Shown here: positions 45,816 to 55,179 of the stretch, piece after piece | Position numbering within the stretch: the stretch's first letter is position 1 | Layout: the number at the start of each line of letters is the position of its first letter | Assembly: GCF_036492635.1 (NCBI RefSeq) | Contig: NZ_AP025305.1 | Location: 2,976,001-3,040,000 of the forward strand | Length of the DNA stretch: 64,000 nucleotides | Direction: 5' to 3' | Source of the DNA: Aureibacter tunicatorum | GTDB lineage: Bacteria; Bacteroidota; Bacteroidia; Cytophagales; Cyclobacteriaceae | Translations under genes and position numbers: made by a program | Notes under the pieces: model-generated | The model's database searches: none | What the model was told of the DNA's origin: nothing | The model's input: the letters and a program-made list of their open reading frames with translations, nothing else

Positions 45816-46527
45816 AAAGATAATAAGGCTCCATTAATTGATTAAAACTTTCCGTCCACTTATTATCTAGATTTCTATAAATCAAAACGCGATCTTCAAT
45901 TACTCTATTTAAATCGTGCTTTGAAAAGCTACAAAACCGCATATGCTCTTTTTTATTCATATTGTGGCTTACATGAATTACTTCTTTTAAGTATAATCCT
46001 TTTCGAGCATTTAAATCTACCGATTTATCCATCTCATTTGGAGGCATCATCAACCAAAATACTCCATTATCAGCCAAAACAAGTTGAACAGCCTCAGCCA
46101 ATTCCTCCATAGACAATGAATCATCATGAAATGCTTCTCTTCTATTAGAATTCAAAGATTTCAACGATTGTGAGAAAAAAGGAGGATTTGCGACAACCAT
46201 TTGGTAAGAATCTTTGACAGAATGAGCATAATCCTGCACTCTTGTCTTTATTAATTTTATTCTATCATTCCATTCGGAATTCTTTACATTCTCCACAGCT
46301 TGCAAATAAGCCTCATTATTTATCTCAATGGCATCAATTAAGCTATTTTCAAATTTTTGAGCCATCATCAAAGCCAGCAACCCTGTTCCAGTCCCAATAT
46401 CAAGAATTGAATACGGGTCAATATCTCGATTAACCAAAGCTCCAAACGCACATGCATCCTGAGTAACTTTCATTCCACAGCTTGATTGATTGACCTCAAA
46501 CTGTTTAAATCTAAAAAAATCTCCCAT
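45814..46527 (-). CDS. tRNA1(Val) adenine-N6 methyltransferase-like protein (TrmN6/YfiC)
   Basis: A 237-residue class I SAM methyltransferase. It has FKQFEVNQSSCGMKVTQDAC at the N-terminus (typical of YfiC/TrmN6), the SAM motif ILDIGTGTGLLALMMAQ, an acidic IDAIEINNEA and the N6-adenine catalytic motif ANPPFF. E. coli TrmN6 methylates A37 of tRNA-Val. It is the last gene of a tight five-gene operon, 8 bp after rnhA. Confidence 0.85.
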   Translation of the reverse strand: MGDFFRFKQFEVNQSSCGMKVTQDACAFGALVNRDIDPYSILDIGTGTGLLALMMAQKFENSLIDAIEINNEAYLQAVENVKNSEWNDRIKLIKTRVQDYAHSVKDSYQMVVANPPFFSQSLKSLNSNRREAFHDDSLSMEELAEAVQLVLADNGVFWLMMPPNEMDKSVDLNARKGLYLKEVIHVSHNMNKKEHMRFCSFSKHDLNRVIEDRVLIYRNLDNKWTESFNQLMEPYYL

Positions 46528-46535
46528 CTACATCC

Positions 46536-47021
46536 CTACAGCAAAGAATTATTCTCCTCTGTCAAAGCTTCAAATTCTGCATCGACCAACAATTCGCTTC
46601 CTGTCGCTCTTTCAACTGCTAATTCATCACACCGTTCATTTTCCGGATGACCGGCATGTCCTTTAATCCAAACAAATTCCAAATTCTTAAACTGCGCAGA
46701 AATCTTCAAATACCTTCTCCAGAGATCAGGATTTTTCTTTCCTTTAAAGCCTTTTTTTTGCCAGCCAAACACCCACTTTTTATTTATAGCATCAACCACA
46801 TACTTTGAATCAGAAACAATCCTAATTTTCAAATCATTTCTTTTCATAGCTTCAAGCCCTACTATGACAGCTAAAAGCTCCATTCTATTATTTGTAGTCA
46901 ATCTATATCCTTTACTAATTTCCTTAACGTTGCCTTTATACCTCATGACAACACCGAAACCTCCAGGCCCAGGGTTTCCCCGAGAGGAACCATCCGTAAA
47001 TATTTCTACCATCTCATTCAT
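46536..47021 (-). CDS. rnhA: Ribonuclease HI
   Basis: A 161-residue RNase HI that cleaves RNA in RNA:DNA hybrids. All four acidic catalytic residues are visible: Asp10 (FTDGSSRGNPGPGG), Glu48 (NNRMELLAV), Asp71 (IVSDSKYV) and Asp132 (NERCDELA), plus the active-site loop His in KGHAGHPEN. Length is typical. It lies 10 bp from marC and 8 bp from the methyltransferase gene. Confidence 0.95.
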   Translation of the reverse strand: MNEMVEIFTDGSSRGNPGPGGFGVVMRYKGNVKEISKGYRLTTNNRMELLAVIVGLEAMKRNDLKIRIVSDSKYVVDAINKKWVFGWQKKGFKGKKNPDLWRRYLKISAQFKNLEFVWIKGHAGHPENERCDELAVERATGSELLVDAEFEALTEENNSLL

Positions 47022-47031
47022 TACGCATCAT

Positions 47032-47604
47032 CTAAAAGTTAATGTGTGTTTTAAAAAGCTTAATAGCTATCGCCAACAATATAATCCCAAAAACTTTTCT
47101 TATAATAGAAAATCCTCCCGGACCAATTTTTCTCTCCAGCCAAGACGAACTTTTCAAGACCACAAACACAAACAATAAATTAAGTAAAATCCCTACTATA
47201 ATATTCTCCAAAGCATAGACAGCTCTTAATGATATTATAGTCGTCATTGTTCCCGCTCCTGCGATCAAAGGAAATGCCAAAGGCACTATCGAAGAAGCGC
47301 TGGCTTCCTCAGGCTCTGACTTAAACAGTTCAATACCCATGATCATTTCCATTCCCATTAGCAAAAGAACAATACCACCTGCAATCGCAAAAGAGCCTAT
47401 ATCGATTCCAAACAAATTCAAAATTGATTTGCCAAAAAATAAAAACGCGATCATTAAAACGCCTGCGACCAAAGTCGCCTTGAAAGACTCAATATGACCG
47501 GCTTTCTTTCGTAAATCAATAACTATCGGAATCGAACCAATGATATCGATAACTGAAAACAAAATCAATGTTACTGAAAAAATATCTTTTACACTCAAAT
47601 TCAT
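47032..47604 (-). CDS. MarC family integral membrane protein
   Basis: About 190 residues from ATG 47602-47604 (a GTG one codon earlier is in frame). Six hydrophobic segments and the family motifs ILFSVIDIIGSIPI, AGGIVLLLMGMEM and PLAFPLIAGAGTMTT identify the MarC/UPF0056 family. Its transport role remains unsettled. It lies between the aminotransferase and rnhA with gaps of only a few bases. Confidence 0.9.
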   Translation of the reverse strand: MNLSVKDIFSVTLILFSVIDIIGSIPIVIDLRKKAGHIESFKATLVAGVLMIAFLFFGKSILNLFGIDIGSFAIAGGIVLLLMGMEMIMGIELFKSEPEEASASSIVPLAFPLIAGAGTMTTIISLRAVYALENIIVGILLNLLFVFVVLKSSSWLERKIGPGGFSIIRKVFGIILLAIAIKLFKTHINF

Positions 47605-47610
47605 CACCCA

Positions 47611-48684
47611 CTAAGTAAAATTTTCAACAAAAAAATCTTTCAACAAATTTATTCCTTTTTCAGGCATTGCCGGAAAGTTAGCGATTCTAAAAGTAGACTG
47701 CTTCCATTGGCCATAGCCATTACCCAAAACCAAACCAGCTTCTTTTGATATCGCTTTGATTCTCTCAACCATTTCCTCTTCAGCTCTCAAAGGCAACACT
47801 GTCATTGACCTTACTTCAGAATTCTCCACCAAAGGCTCGATTCCATCGATATTTTCGAAGAAATTAATCCAATTATTCATTCTTCCCTCCAATTTAGCAT
47901 CAACTTCGCCAATTTCCTCAGAATTCTTCAATACCCTCATCAACATATAAATATTGATTACATTAGGCGTAAATGTCGTCTGAAAATCTCCGATCATATC
48001 AATCATAAAAGGCAAGCTATTGTATCGTCCTCTAATATCAAGAGATTCAGCCCTTTCTATTGCCTTAGGAGAACATACAATTACAGCCATGCCTGCTGGC
48101 AAGCCAAAACACTTCTGAACCGACGCATACCAAAAATCAGCCAATGAATAATCTGTCTCAACTCCAGCCATAGCAGAAGTAGCATCAACACCAATTAGGC
48201 GATCTGGAAACTTTAACCTACAGGACTTCAACTGTTCCATACTTAACTGAGTACCATTGGAAGTTTCATTTTGTGTCAACCCTATAAAGTCGTATTCTTG
48301 ACCTAATTCCACATCATCAAATGATAACTTCTCTTCAACATCAAACTTCGCTCCCTTGCTGTTTTCAGTAATGTTATGGGAATACTCCATCCACTTCTGT
48401 CCAAACGCTCCATTATAAAAGTGAAAACTTCCATTTTCAACCAAAGATTGGGCTGCTATTTCCCAACATTCTGTCGCGCTTGAGGCAAACATTATCGTAT
48501 AATCCTCAGGGATATTCAGCTTCTGCTTCAATAAGTGAATAGTCTTTTGACACAACTTGACAAACTCATCGCTTCTATGATTAATTGATAAAATTCCTTT
48601 ATCATAAGCATCCTTAAAGTATTCAGGCAACTCAGAATGAACTTGCGATGGCCCCGGATAAAATGAAAATGACTTCTTCAACAC
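47611..48684 (-). CDS. Class V aminotransferase (phosphoserine-aminotransferase-like)
   Basis: A 357-residue PLP enzyme. The first codon is GTG at 48682-48684, 4 bp after the aroQ stop. Features are FYPGPSQV at the N-terminus, SINHRSDEF, the FASSATECWEIAAQSL helix, a GVDATSAMAGVE Asp ligand to PLP, and Schiff-base Lys in ASVQKCFGLPAG. This resembles SerC and alanine-glyoxylate aminotransferases, though not the canonical SerC start. Serine biosynthesis is a reasonable guess; the substrate is uncertain. Confidence 0.82.
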   Translation of the reverse strand: MLKKSFSFYPGPSQVHSELPEYFKDAYDKGILSINHRSDEFVKLCQKTIHLLKQKLNIPEDYTIMFASSATECWEIAAQSLVENGSFHFYNGAFGQKWMEYSHNITENSKGAKFDVEEKLSFDDVELGQEYDFIGLTQNETSNGTQLSMEQLKSCRLKFPDRLIGVDATSAMAGVETDYSLADFWYASVQKCFGLPAGMAVIVCSPKAIERAESLDIRGRYNSLPFMIDMIGDFQTTFTPNVINIYMLMRVLKNSEEIGEVDAKLEGRMNNWINFFENIDGIEPLVENSEVRSMTVLPLRAEEEMVERIKAISKEAGLVLGNGYGQWKQSTFRIANFPAMPEKGINLLKDFFVENFT

Positions 48685-48688
48685 ATTA

Positions 48689-49114
48689 TTATTTATTGAT
48701 AAAATATTCGATTGCTAATTTATAACCTTGCAAACCCAAGCCTGTTATCATCCCAATGCAATTTGGAGTTAAATAGCTATGATGTCTGAAAGATTCTCTT
48801 TTATGAATATTTGAAATATGAACCTCAACTGCTGGAGTCGTTACTGCTGCTAAAGCATCAGCAATCGCAACAGAAGTATGAGTATACGCGCCTGCATTCA
48901 ATATAATACCATCATAATCAAAGCCTATCTCGTGAATTTTATCAATTATACTCCCTTCATGATTGGATTGAAAATAAAATAATTCCACATTATCATATTC
49001 TTCTTTAAGCTCCATGAAGAAATCCTCAAATGTTCTGTCTCCATATATGCTTTTCTCTCTTACTCCCAGCAAATTAAGATTCGGTCCATTAATAACAATA
49101 AGTCTCATATTCAT
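48689..49114 (-). CDS. aroQ: 3-dehydroquinate dehydratase, type II
   Basis: A 141-residue type II dehydroquinase, which removes water from 3-dehydroquinate in the shikimate pathway. It has the flexible-lid signature INGPNLNLLGVREKSIYG with catalytic Arg and Tyr, QSNHEGSIIDKIHE, NAGAYTHTSVAI, EVHISNIHKRESFRHHS with catalytic His, and GLGLQGY. The start may be either of two ATGs two codons apart. It is the first gene of the five-gene operon down to the trmN6-like gene. Confidence 0.96.
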   Translation of the reverse strand: MNMRLIVINGPNLNLLGVREKSIYGDRTFEDFFMELKEEYDNVELFYFQSNHEGSIIDKIHEIGFDYDGIILNAGAYTHTSVAIADALAAVTTPAVEVHISNIHKRESFRHHSYLTPNCIGMITGLGLQGYKLAIEYFINK

Positions 49115-49266
49115 TTTTATAATTTAACTTACACTATTCGAAAAATACACCCAAAAATATGAAACTAATTGTTACATGCTTATACAATTATCCAAAAATT
49201 CAACATCAAGCTTAAGCGAATTCAACCTTTCATTAAGTCTTTATGATTTTTTTAGTATTTTGCGAC

Positions 49267-50166
49267 ATGAACTGGGAAGAAGCTATCAAACAATTCAATG
49301 ATTTCATCAAGCTGGAAAGAGGCTTGGCCGAAAATTCAATTTTAGCCTATATTAGAGATGTCAGCAAACTTAAGGAATATGCTGAAATGGTCGGGTGGAA
49401 AAAAACGCCACTTGAAGTCAACACCAATGATATTCAAAATTTCCTAACTTACATCTTCAAACTTGGCATGACCACCAACTCCCAAGCAAGAATACTTTCC
49501 GGTGTCAAAGCATTCTATAAATACTTGCACTACGAAGAGCTTATCAAAAAAGACCCGACAGAGCTCATAGAAGCGCCTAAGACAGGCCGCAAGATTCCCG
49601 ACACACTGAGCATCGAAGAAATCAACAGACTTGTAGAAGCAATTGACTTGGAAAGTTCGGAAGGGCTTAGAAACGTAGCAATCATTGAAACGCTTTACAG
49701 CTCTGGCCTCAGAGTTTCGGAACTCATTGATTTAAAAATAACAAACATCTATGAGGACTTAGGTTTTTTGAAAATTCACGGAAAAGGAAATAAAGAACGA
49801 TTGGTTCCTATCGGAAAATCAGCATTAAGCGCTATAAAAATCTACATGGAAGAATCACGTCCATTTCTAAAAATCAAGCCCGGCAACGAAAATATTGTGT
49901 TTCTCAATAGACGTGGAGCTCAGCTTACTCGTGTGATGATTTTCACTATTATCAAAAGACTTGCAGACAGCATACAGCTTAAGAAGAAAATAAGTCCTCA
50001 TACATTCAGGCATTCTTTTGCCACGCACTTAATCGAAGGAGGCGCTGATTTAAGAGCTGTTCAAGAAATGTTAGGCCATGAATCAATCACCACAACAGAA
50101 ATTTACACACACTTGGACAAGGATTACCTTAGACAGGTCATTCACGAATACCACCCTAGAAGCTAA
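49267..50166 (+). CDS. xerD: Site-specific tyrosine recombinase XerD
   Basis: 299 residues from the ATG at 49267; an ORF start 24 bp earlier adds a poor MIFLVFCD and is less likely. The N-terminal core-binding SAM-like domain begins FNDFIKLERGLAENSILAY. The catalytic domain carries all six residues: Arg149 (SGLRVSEL), Lys173 (GKGNKERLVP), His245 and Arg248 (PHTFRHSFATH), His271 (LGHESITTT) and nucleophile Tyr280. With XerC it resolves chromosome dimers at dif. No att sites or phage genes are adjacent. Divergent from aroQ. Confidence 0.94.
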   Translation: MNWEEAIKQFNDFIKLERGLAENSILAYIRDVSKLKEYAEMVGWKKTPLEVNTNDIQNFLTYIFKLGMTTNSQARILSGVKAFYKYLHYEELIKKDPTELIEAPKTGRKIPDTLSIEEINRLVEAIDLESSEGLRNVAIIETLYSSGLRVSELIDLKITNIYEDLGFLKIHGKGNKERLVPIGKSALSAIKIYMEESRPFLKIKPGNENIVFLNRRGAQLTRVMIFTIIKRLADSIQLKKKISPHTFRHSFATHLIEGGADLRAVQEMLGHESITTTEIYTHLDKDYLRQVIHEYHPRS

Positions 50167-50168
50167 AA

Positions 50169-50198
50169 AAGCCCGAAATACGGGCTTAAATTTTTTTT
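50169..50198. terminator. Terminator after xerD, bidirectional
   Basis: Stem AAGCCCG/CGGGCTT with a five-base loop, flanked on the plus side by eight T and on the left by six A. It serves xerD and the convergent STAS-like gene. Confidence 0.85.
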
Positions 50199-50216
50199 AA
50201 TACAAGAATAAGGATC

Positions 50217-50618
50217 TTAAGCCAAAACTTCTTTGTCCAGCTCTCTAAAATCCAGCCATTTATCAGCTTCTTGTATGGTAGTAAACTTCGACGAAATCGA
50301 GTTTGGCGAATTCCCTTCCACTTCCATTAGCACATTATCAGCCACCACTTCAGCAATGTTCTGCACACCACTATTTCTAAGTAATCTTTCCACTTTGGAA
50401 TGAAACAACTTTACTTCAGGTGGGTGAACTTTCATATCGCTCAAATCAAATAGAATGCTAGCTCCACTTTTAATCTTAGTCAAAGCTTGCGTCAAATGTT
50501 CTTCATAAGCTTCAACTCTGGCTGTACTTGGCCAGAATCCATTCAATTTACAATAAATCCTATTTTTTCTTGGACTGAGATGAATGTGGTAATATTGATT
50601 CAAAGCAACTTTAAACAT
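50217..50618 (-). CDS. STAS-like protein of unknown function
   Basis: 133 residues, no signal or membrane segment. The pattern of a first strand, then SILFDLSDMKVHPPEV, an amphipathic helix and NIAEVVADNVLMEVEGN resembles the SpoIIAA/STAS fold. The family is common in Bacteroidota and functionally unstudied as far as I know. It may be a stress or partner-switch accessory protein. A good candidate promoter lies upstream. Confidence 0.7.
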   Translation of the reverse strand: MFKVALNQYYHIHLSPRKNRIYCKLNGFWPSTARVEAYEEHLTQALTKIKSGASILFDLSDMKVHPPEVKLFHSKVERLLRNSGVQNIAEVVADNVLMEVEGNSPNSISSKFTTIQEADKWLDFRELDKEVLA

Positions 50619-50711
50619 AATAAAAAAAATTAATATAGAAACCGCACAATTATTTTACTTACTATCTTATATAACGAACAAGCTCCCCTAATTGTTGGAT
50701 TATTGAAGTCA

Positions 50712-50740
50712 CAAAAATAGCGTAATATTGAAATACCAAA
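50712..50740 (-). promoter_or_regulatory. Candidate promoter for the STAS-like gene
   Basis: On the minus strand TATTTTTG at 50712-50719 matches TAnnTTTG, and a TTTG at 50737-50740 fits a -33 element with a 17-bp spacer. This is the best-formed Bacteroidota promoter seen in the window and leaves an 85-90 nt leader. Confidence 0.5.
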
Positions 50741-50807
50741 AACTTAACCAAACATAGTCAAAGTATTGAAAATAAATAATTTACAAAACTTCTAAAGAGC
50801 CTACTAA

Positions 50808-51611
50808 TTATTTTTTTATGATAAAATTATCAGAATCCAAATAAGCCGGAAACTTTTCGCGAAACTCTTCTTGTCTTGATTTATTCAGATTAACGATGAT
50901 TACTCCACTTTGATTATCTGTAACGAGATCTGACTCGAACCCTTTATAATCTAAAAGTTTGGTCCCTCCATCATATTCCATATTATCATCGCTACCGACT
51001 CTATTAACCCCAATCACAAATGATTGATTTTCAATAGCCCTCGCAGTCAACAAAACATCCCACACATGCCTTCTTGATTTAGGCCATGAAGCCATAAAAA
51101 CAAAAAGATCAACCGTCAAACTCTCCCCCACACGATTATTTCTACACCAAACTGGAAACCTTAAATCATAGCATATAAAAGGAGAAATTTTCCATCCTTT
51201 GAGTATAAATGTCAAAATTTTACCTCCTGGTGCCAAATGGGTGTTTTCATCTCCCATCCTAAACAAATGCCTCTTATCATAAAAACTTGTCTTGCCGTCT
51301 TCATCGACTACCAAAGCCCTATTGTAAAAGTCACCTTTCTCTTTGATCAATATCGTCCCCAACACAGTACATTGATAACGTTGCGCCATAAGCTTCATCC
51401 AACGATGAGTTTTTCCGTTCATAGGCTCAGCAAACTGAGTATTAGAAGTGAACCCTGTATTAAAAGTTTCGGGAAGCACAATCAAATCGACATCATCTTC
51501 ATACAAAGCCTCATCCAGCTCCTCTTCCAAATTCGCTAAATTAGCGTCGACATCCTCCCATACCAAATCGGGTTGCGTCAAAGCAACTCGTAAATCATTC
51601 TTAAATTCCAT
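50808..51611 (-). CDS. Nitrilase-family amidohydrolase (omega-amidase-like)
   Basis: 267 residues from ATG 51609-51611; a TTG two codons upstream is in frame. It has the Glu-Lys-Cys triad Glu48 (VLPETF), Lys113 (YDKRHLF) and Cys147 (ICYDLRFP), with ASWPKSRRHVWDVLL and AIENQSFVIGVNR downstream. This matches YafV-type omega-amidases, which hydrolyse 2-oxoglutaramate/2-oxosuccinamate in metabolite repair. A role with def or fhs is not obvious. Confidence 0.9.
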   Translation of the reverse strand: MEFKNDLRVALTQPDLVWEDVDANLANLEEELDEALYEDDVDLIVLPETFNTGFTSNTQFAEPMNGKTHRWMKLMAQRYQCTVLGTILIKEKGDFYNRALVVDEDGKTSFYDKRHLFRMGDENTHLAPGGKILTFILKGWKISPFICYDLRFPVWCRNNRVGESLTVDLFVFMASWPKSRRHVWDVLLTARAIENQSFVIGVNRVGSDDNMEYDGGTKLLDYKGFESDLVTDNQSGVIIVNLNKSRQEEFREKFPAYLDSDNFIIKK

Positions 51612-51615
51612 AGGC

Positions 51616-51642
51616 AAAAAAAAAGAATGCTAATGCATTCTT
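51616..51642 (-). terminator. Terminator after def
   Basis: An 8-bp stem AAGAATGC/GCATTCTT with a 4-nt loop; its left arm leads into nine A on the plus strand, a U-run for the minus-strand def transcript. It lies just before the nitrilase start. Confidence 0.75.
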
Positions 51643-51650
51643 AAAACATA

Positions 51651-52205
51651 CTATTTCGGAAAAACCATTCTATATCCGGATTTCACAATCCCTTTGCTAA
51701 TGTTGGTTAACTTCTTTTTGATTAACCTCTTTTTGAAAGCAGATAAATAATCTATAAATAAAACCCCTTCTATATGATCATATTCATGCTGGATAATTCT
51801 AGCTCTCAACCCATCAAATGTCTCCTCGTGCTCTACCCAATTTTCATCTAGGTAATTTATTGTTAGTGTTGAATGTCTGCTAACAGCCTCCCTTACATCA
51901 GGTATACTCAAGCAACCTTCCTCAAAATCCCACTTTTCACCTTCCTCGCTAACTATGATTGGATTAATAAAAACTTTTTTAAAGTCTTCCAACTTCGGAT
52001 CTTCATCCGCCATAGGACTACCATCCACCACAAAAACTCTAATGCTTTTACCTATCTGTGGAGCGGCTAGTCCCACACCATGAGCATTGTACATGGTTTC
52101 AAACATATCTTCAACAAATTGTTTGATGTCAATGCTTTCTTTATCAATCTCTTCAGCCACTTTTTTTAAAACTGGATGTCCGTAGGCTACAACTGGATAT
52201 ATCAT
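51651..52205 (-). CDS. def: Peptide deformylase
   Basis: A 184-residue metal-dependent deformylase that removes the N-formyl group from new proteins. Motif 1 GVGLAAPQIG, motif 2 EGCLSIP (Cys ligand) and motif 3 QHEYDHIEGVLF (His-Glu-x-x-His) are all intact. It is a separate transcription unit, with a terminator behind it. Confidence 0.96.
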   Translation of the reverse strand: MIYPVVAYGHPVLKKVAEEIDKESIDIKQFVEDMFETMYNAHGVGLAAPQIGKSIRVFVVDGSPMADEDPKLEDFKKVFINPIIVSEEGEKWDFEEGCLSIPDVREAVSRHSTLTINYLDENWVEHEETFDGLRARIIQHEYDHIEGVLFIDYLSAFKKRLIKKKLTNISKGIVKSGYRMVFPK

Positions 52206-52327
52206 CGAATATTTGTTTGTTAAGTACCCTTAATTAATAACTAACTAGCAATGTTGTTTATTGATTTTACAATTGCTAAAAACCCACTCAACCATTCAAA
52301 CAAATGGCGTTGAACAGCCAAGTAAGC

Positions 52328-52364
52328 AAAAATAAAAAGCATGCCGCTTATATGCGACATGCTC
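52328..52364 (-). terminator. Terminator after fhs
   Basis: On the minus strand a stem AGCATG-x-CGC/GCG-x-CATGCT with a small internal mismatch and 6-nt loop is followed by TTTTTATTTTT. It lies 24 bp past the fhs stop. Confidence 0.8.
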
Positions 52365-52387
52365 AATTTCATCCAAAGTTAATGATT

Positions 52388-54055
52388 TTAGCTTAAGCCT
52401 TCAATTTTTCCATCAACAAAATCAATGTGCAATGCTTGAGGAACTTTTGGCAATCCAGGCATTCTCATGATAGCTCCAGACTTCGCAACGATAAATCCAG
52501 CTCCAGTATTGATAATCAAATCATCAAATGTGATTTTAAAATCTTCCATTTTACCAAGAGCGTTAGCATCATCACTGAACGAGTACTGAGTCTTAGCAAT
52601 ACATACTGGGTAATTTTCAAGACCTAATCTCTTAATTCTCTTAAGCGCAGTCTTAGCTTTCCCTGTCAATTCAATTCCATCAGCACCGTAGATGTTCTTA
52701 GCGATTTTAGACAACTTATCTTCAATGCTATCCTCAAGATCATATGCATAATTGATCTCAGATGAAGGATTATTCTCAACAGCATTAACTACAGCGTTAG
52801 CCAAATCAACAGCTCCTTTGCCTCCATGAACAAATGCTTCCAAAATCTCACAAGCAGCACCTTGAGCAGCACAGTGATCTTTGATCATTTGAATTTCCTC
52901 ATCAGAATCTGTATGGAATTTATTGATAGCAACAACTACAGACTGTCCGAATGACTGCAAGTTTTTAATATGTCTATCCAAGTTAGCGAATCCATTTCTC
53001 AAGCCTTTCTCATTAGCTTCTTTGATAGCATCTTGAGGCACTCCACCATGGTACTTCAATGCTTGAGTAGTAGCCACCAAAACAGTAGCTTTAGGAGCGA
53101 TTCCCGCATTTCTACACTTGATATCCAAGAATTTCTCAGCACCAAGGTCAGCGCCAAAACCAGCCTCAGTCACAACATACTCTCCATAAGAAAGAGCCAT
53201 TTTAGTAGCCAACACAGAGTTGCATCCGTGAGCAATGTTAGCGAAAGGTCCACCATGAATAAACGCAGGCGTATTTTCAGTCGTTTGAACCAAGTTAGGG
53301 TTCAAAGCATCTTTCAACAATACTACGATAGCTCCAGCGATGCCAAGATCCTTCAAAGTGAATGGATTGTTATCGAAATCGTAACCTAATGTAATATTTT
53401 CCAATCTTGTTCTCAAGTCCTCAAGATCGTTAGCAAGACAAAGAATCGCCATAATCTCAGAAGCAGGAGTGATATCAAATCCTGTCTCAGAAGTAACTCC
53501 ATTTGCATTACCGCCAACACCAGAAATCATAGATCTTAGATTTCTGTCATTCACGTCCTGAACTCTTTTCCAAACTACTTCTTTTAACGCCTTACCAGTT
53601 TTTCTATTCTGAAACTGATAGTTGTCAATCATCGCAGAAATAGTGTTGTTCGCAGAAGTAATCGCATGGAAATCACCTGTGAAGTGCAAGTTGATATTTT
53701 CCATAGGCAACACTTGCGAATATCCTCCACCAGCTGCTCCACCCTTCATTCCAAAACAAGGACCCAAAGAAGGCTCTCTCAAGGCAACAATAGCTTTTTT
53801 GCCAACTTGGTTCAATCCCAACGACAAACCAACAGAAGTCATCGTCTTACCGTTACCAGACTTAGTAGGTGTGATAGCAGTCACCAAGATAAGATTGCTG
53901 TTCTTCACCTTTTCTTCGTCAATCAATGACAAAGGGGTCTTCGCAATATGATGTCCGTAAGGGATCACATCATTAGCATTGATGCCAATGTTGTCAGCAA
54001 TAGTCTGGATAGGCTCAAGATGCGCCTCTCTAGCAATTTCAATATCGGTTTTCAT
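52388..54055 (-). CDS. fhs: Formate--tetrahydrofolate ligase
   Basis: A 555-residue ATP-dependent ligase making 10-formyltetrahydrofolate from formate. It has the P-loop [15 protein letters not shown] near residue 65, the [20 protein letters not shown] signature, and [10 protein letters not shown]. Length and motifs are normal for the family. Codon use appears biased as in tkt. It is a single-gene unit. No folD or other one-carbon gene is nearby. Confidence 0.97.
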   Translation of the reverse strand: MKTDIEIAREAHLEPIQTIADNIGINANDVIPYGHHIAKTPLSLIDEEKVKNSNLILVTAITPTKSGNGKTMTSVGLSLGLNQVGKKAIVALREPSLGPCFGMKGGAAGGGYSQVLPMENINLHFTGDFHAITSANNTISAMIDNYQFQNRKTGKALKEVVWKRVQDVNDRNLRSMISGVGGNANGVTSETGFDITPASEIMAILCLANDLEDLRTRLENITLGYDFDNNPFTLKDLGIAGAIVVLLKDALNPNLVQTTENTPAFIHGGPFANIAHGCNSVLATKMALSYGEYVVTEAGFGADLGAEKFLDIKCRNAGIAPKATVLVATTQALKYHGGVPQDAIKEANEKGLRNGFANLDRHIKNLQSFGQSVVVAINKFHTDSDEEIQMIKDHCAAQGAACEILEAFVHGGKGAVDLANAVVNAVENNPSSEINYAYDLEDSIEDKLSKIAKNIYGADGIELTGKAKTALKRIKRLGLENYPVCIAKTQYSFSDDANALGKMEDFKITFDDLIINTGAGFIVAKSGAIMRMPGLPKVPQALHIDFVDGKIEGLS

Positions 54056-54188
54056 AGTAGAAAAAGTAAATTTAATAGTACTTTATTTGTCGTTTGAATA
54101 TTGGTAATTCAGAACGCTTTTAAGTGCTAAATTAGCTAAAAAAAGTAAACTAATGCGATTTTAGGGAAAGAATAATTGATATTTATAT

Positions 54189-54896
54189 TTAAAAATCTGA
54201 TGGTATATTATCATCAGAAGGCTCATCACTTATCGGAATTGAATTTTGTTGAGACTGTGCATCATCTTTCCTTTTTTTGGACTTTTTACGCTTCTTCTCT
54301 TTCTTCTTTTTGTCCTTCTTTTTCTTTTTCTTCTTTTTAGAAGATATCCCTTCTATATCAGTAGCAGAAGTTTCAAATGTCACATCCAAAGGCTCTGCTT
54401 CCTCTTCCTTCTCAGGTTCAGGATCAGGTAAATATTCCGCAAAATGAAGCATATATATATACTGGTCCCAATTATAATGATATTTGGTTGTCGTACTATC
54501 CAACACTTCTCCTTTGCTATTTTCAGCCAGCTCTTTCTCATAAAGCAATTCATCTGAAAACATGGAATCTATAGCAGCCATAACTTCAGCAGAAGGTATC
54601 GAATCTGTAGCGTCCTTCTTTGTCGTGTCAGGATACATAGGAATAGTATTGAACTTATCGAAAAGCTTATTTTTAACCTTCGTCGTTATTGTATTCTTTG
54701 CAATACCTGTTTTCTTGTCTTTTTTCACCTCAACAACTTTAGGTTCTCCTTCAGGAGTCATCGTCGAGAAAAAGTTCAGTCTCTCCCCTTCATCCAATAT
54801 AAATGCAGACTGATAGGCAGGACAAGTAACTGTCTTCTGGCAACTTATCAGAGCAAATAATATTGGCACAATATAAATTCTAGAAATACATCTCAT
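54189..54896 (-). CDS. Putative lipoprotein with a Lys-rich C-terminal tract
   Basis: 235 residues. The N-terminal signal leads to a lipobox FALISC (Cys19). A conserved-looking CPAYQSAFIL follows, and the middle contains WDQYIYMLHFAEYLPDPEPE. Residues about 185-215 form an almost pure Lys/Arg run, ending in an Asp/Ser/Pro-rich tail. Such basic tracts could bind nucleic acid, teichoic-like or acidic polymers, or be only a low-complexity linker. Function unknown. It is about 90 bp beyond the small membrane protein gene. Confidence 0.72.
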   Translation of the reverse strand: MRCISRIYIVPILFALISCQKTVTCPAYQSAFILDEGERLNFFSTMTPEGEPKVVEVKKDKKTGIAKNTITTKVKNKLFDKFNTIPMYPDTTKKDATDSIPSAEVMAAIDSMFSDELLYEKELAENSKGEVLDSTTTKYHYNWDQYIYMLHFAEYLPDPEPEKEEEAEPLDVTFETSATDIEGISSKKKKKKKKDKKKKEKKRKKSKKRKDDAQSQQNSIPISDEPSDDNIPSDF

Positions 54897-54986
54897 GTTT
54901 TCAAGCGGGGGGACTAAAAGTAATTATTAATATAAATTACAAAATAACGAATATTACGCTTTATGACAACTAAATAAAACCTTTAT

Positions 54987-55175
54987 TTAAATTAATCTTT
55001 TTACCACCAAGTATATTACACCTAATAAAAATATAATAATCGCCACCCTATTGATCAAATGCATCGCTTTGACTGTGGACGATGCATTTTTTTGGCTTGA
55101 GCCTTTTATTAAGTATTTGAAAACTTCCTTTATATTCAAAAAGTCCTTCCAATTGTTTTTGCTCTTATCTTGCAT
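54987..55175 (-). CDS. Small membrane protein (DUF6728-like)
   Basis: A 62-residue protein with a soluble basic N-terminal half (NIKEVFKYLIKG) and one C-terminal transmembrane helix (VAIIIFLLGVIYLVVKRLI). It resembles the small Bacteroidota family DUF6728 by memory. It begins 4 bp after ispG and is therefore co-transcribed. A role linked to isoprenoid or envelope synthesis is positional inference only. Confidence 0.72.
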   Translation of the reverse strand: MQDKSKNNWKDFLNIKEVFKYLIKGSSQKNASSTVKAMHLINRVAIIIFLLGVIYLVVKRLI

Positions 55176-55179
55176 ATCA

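Noticed and set aside
49267-50166. Integrase of a mobile element
   Set aside because: Length, six catalytic residues and N-terminus fit housekeeping XerD; there are no att repeats, cargo or phage genes around it.
53622-53951. A 109-aa plus-strand ORF opposite fhs
   Set aside because: It lies wholly inside fhs with no start signal; the strong codon bias of fhs creates the open frame.
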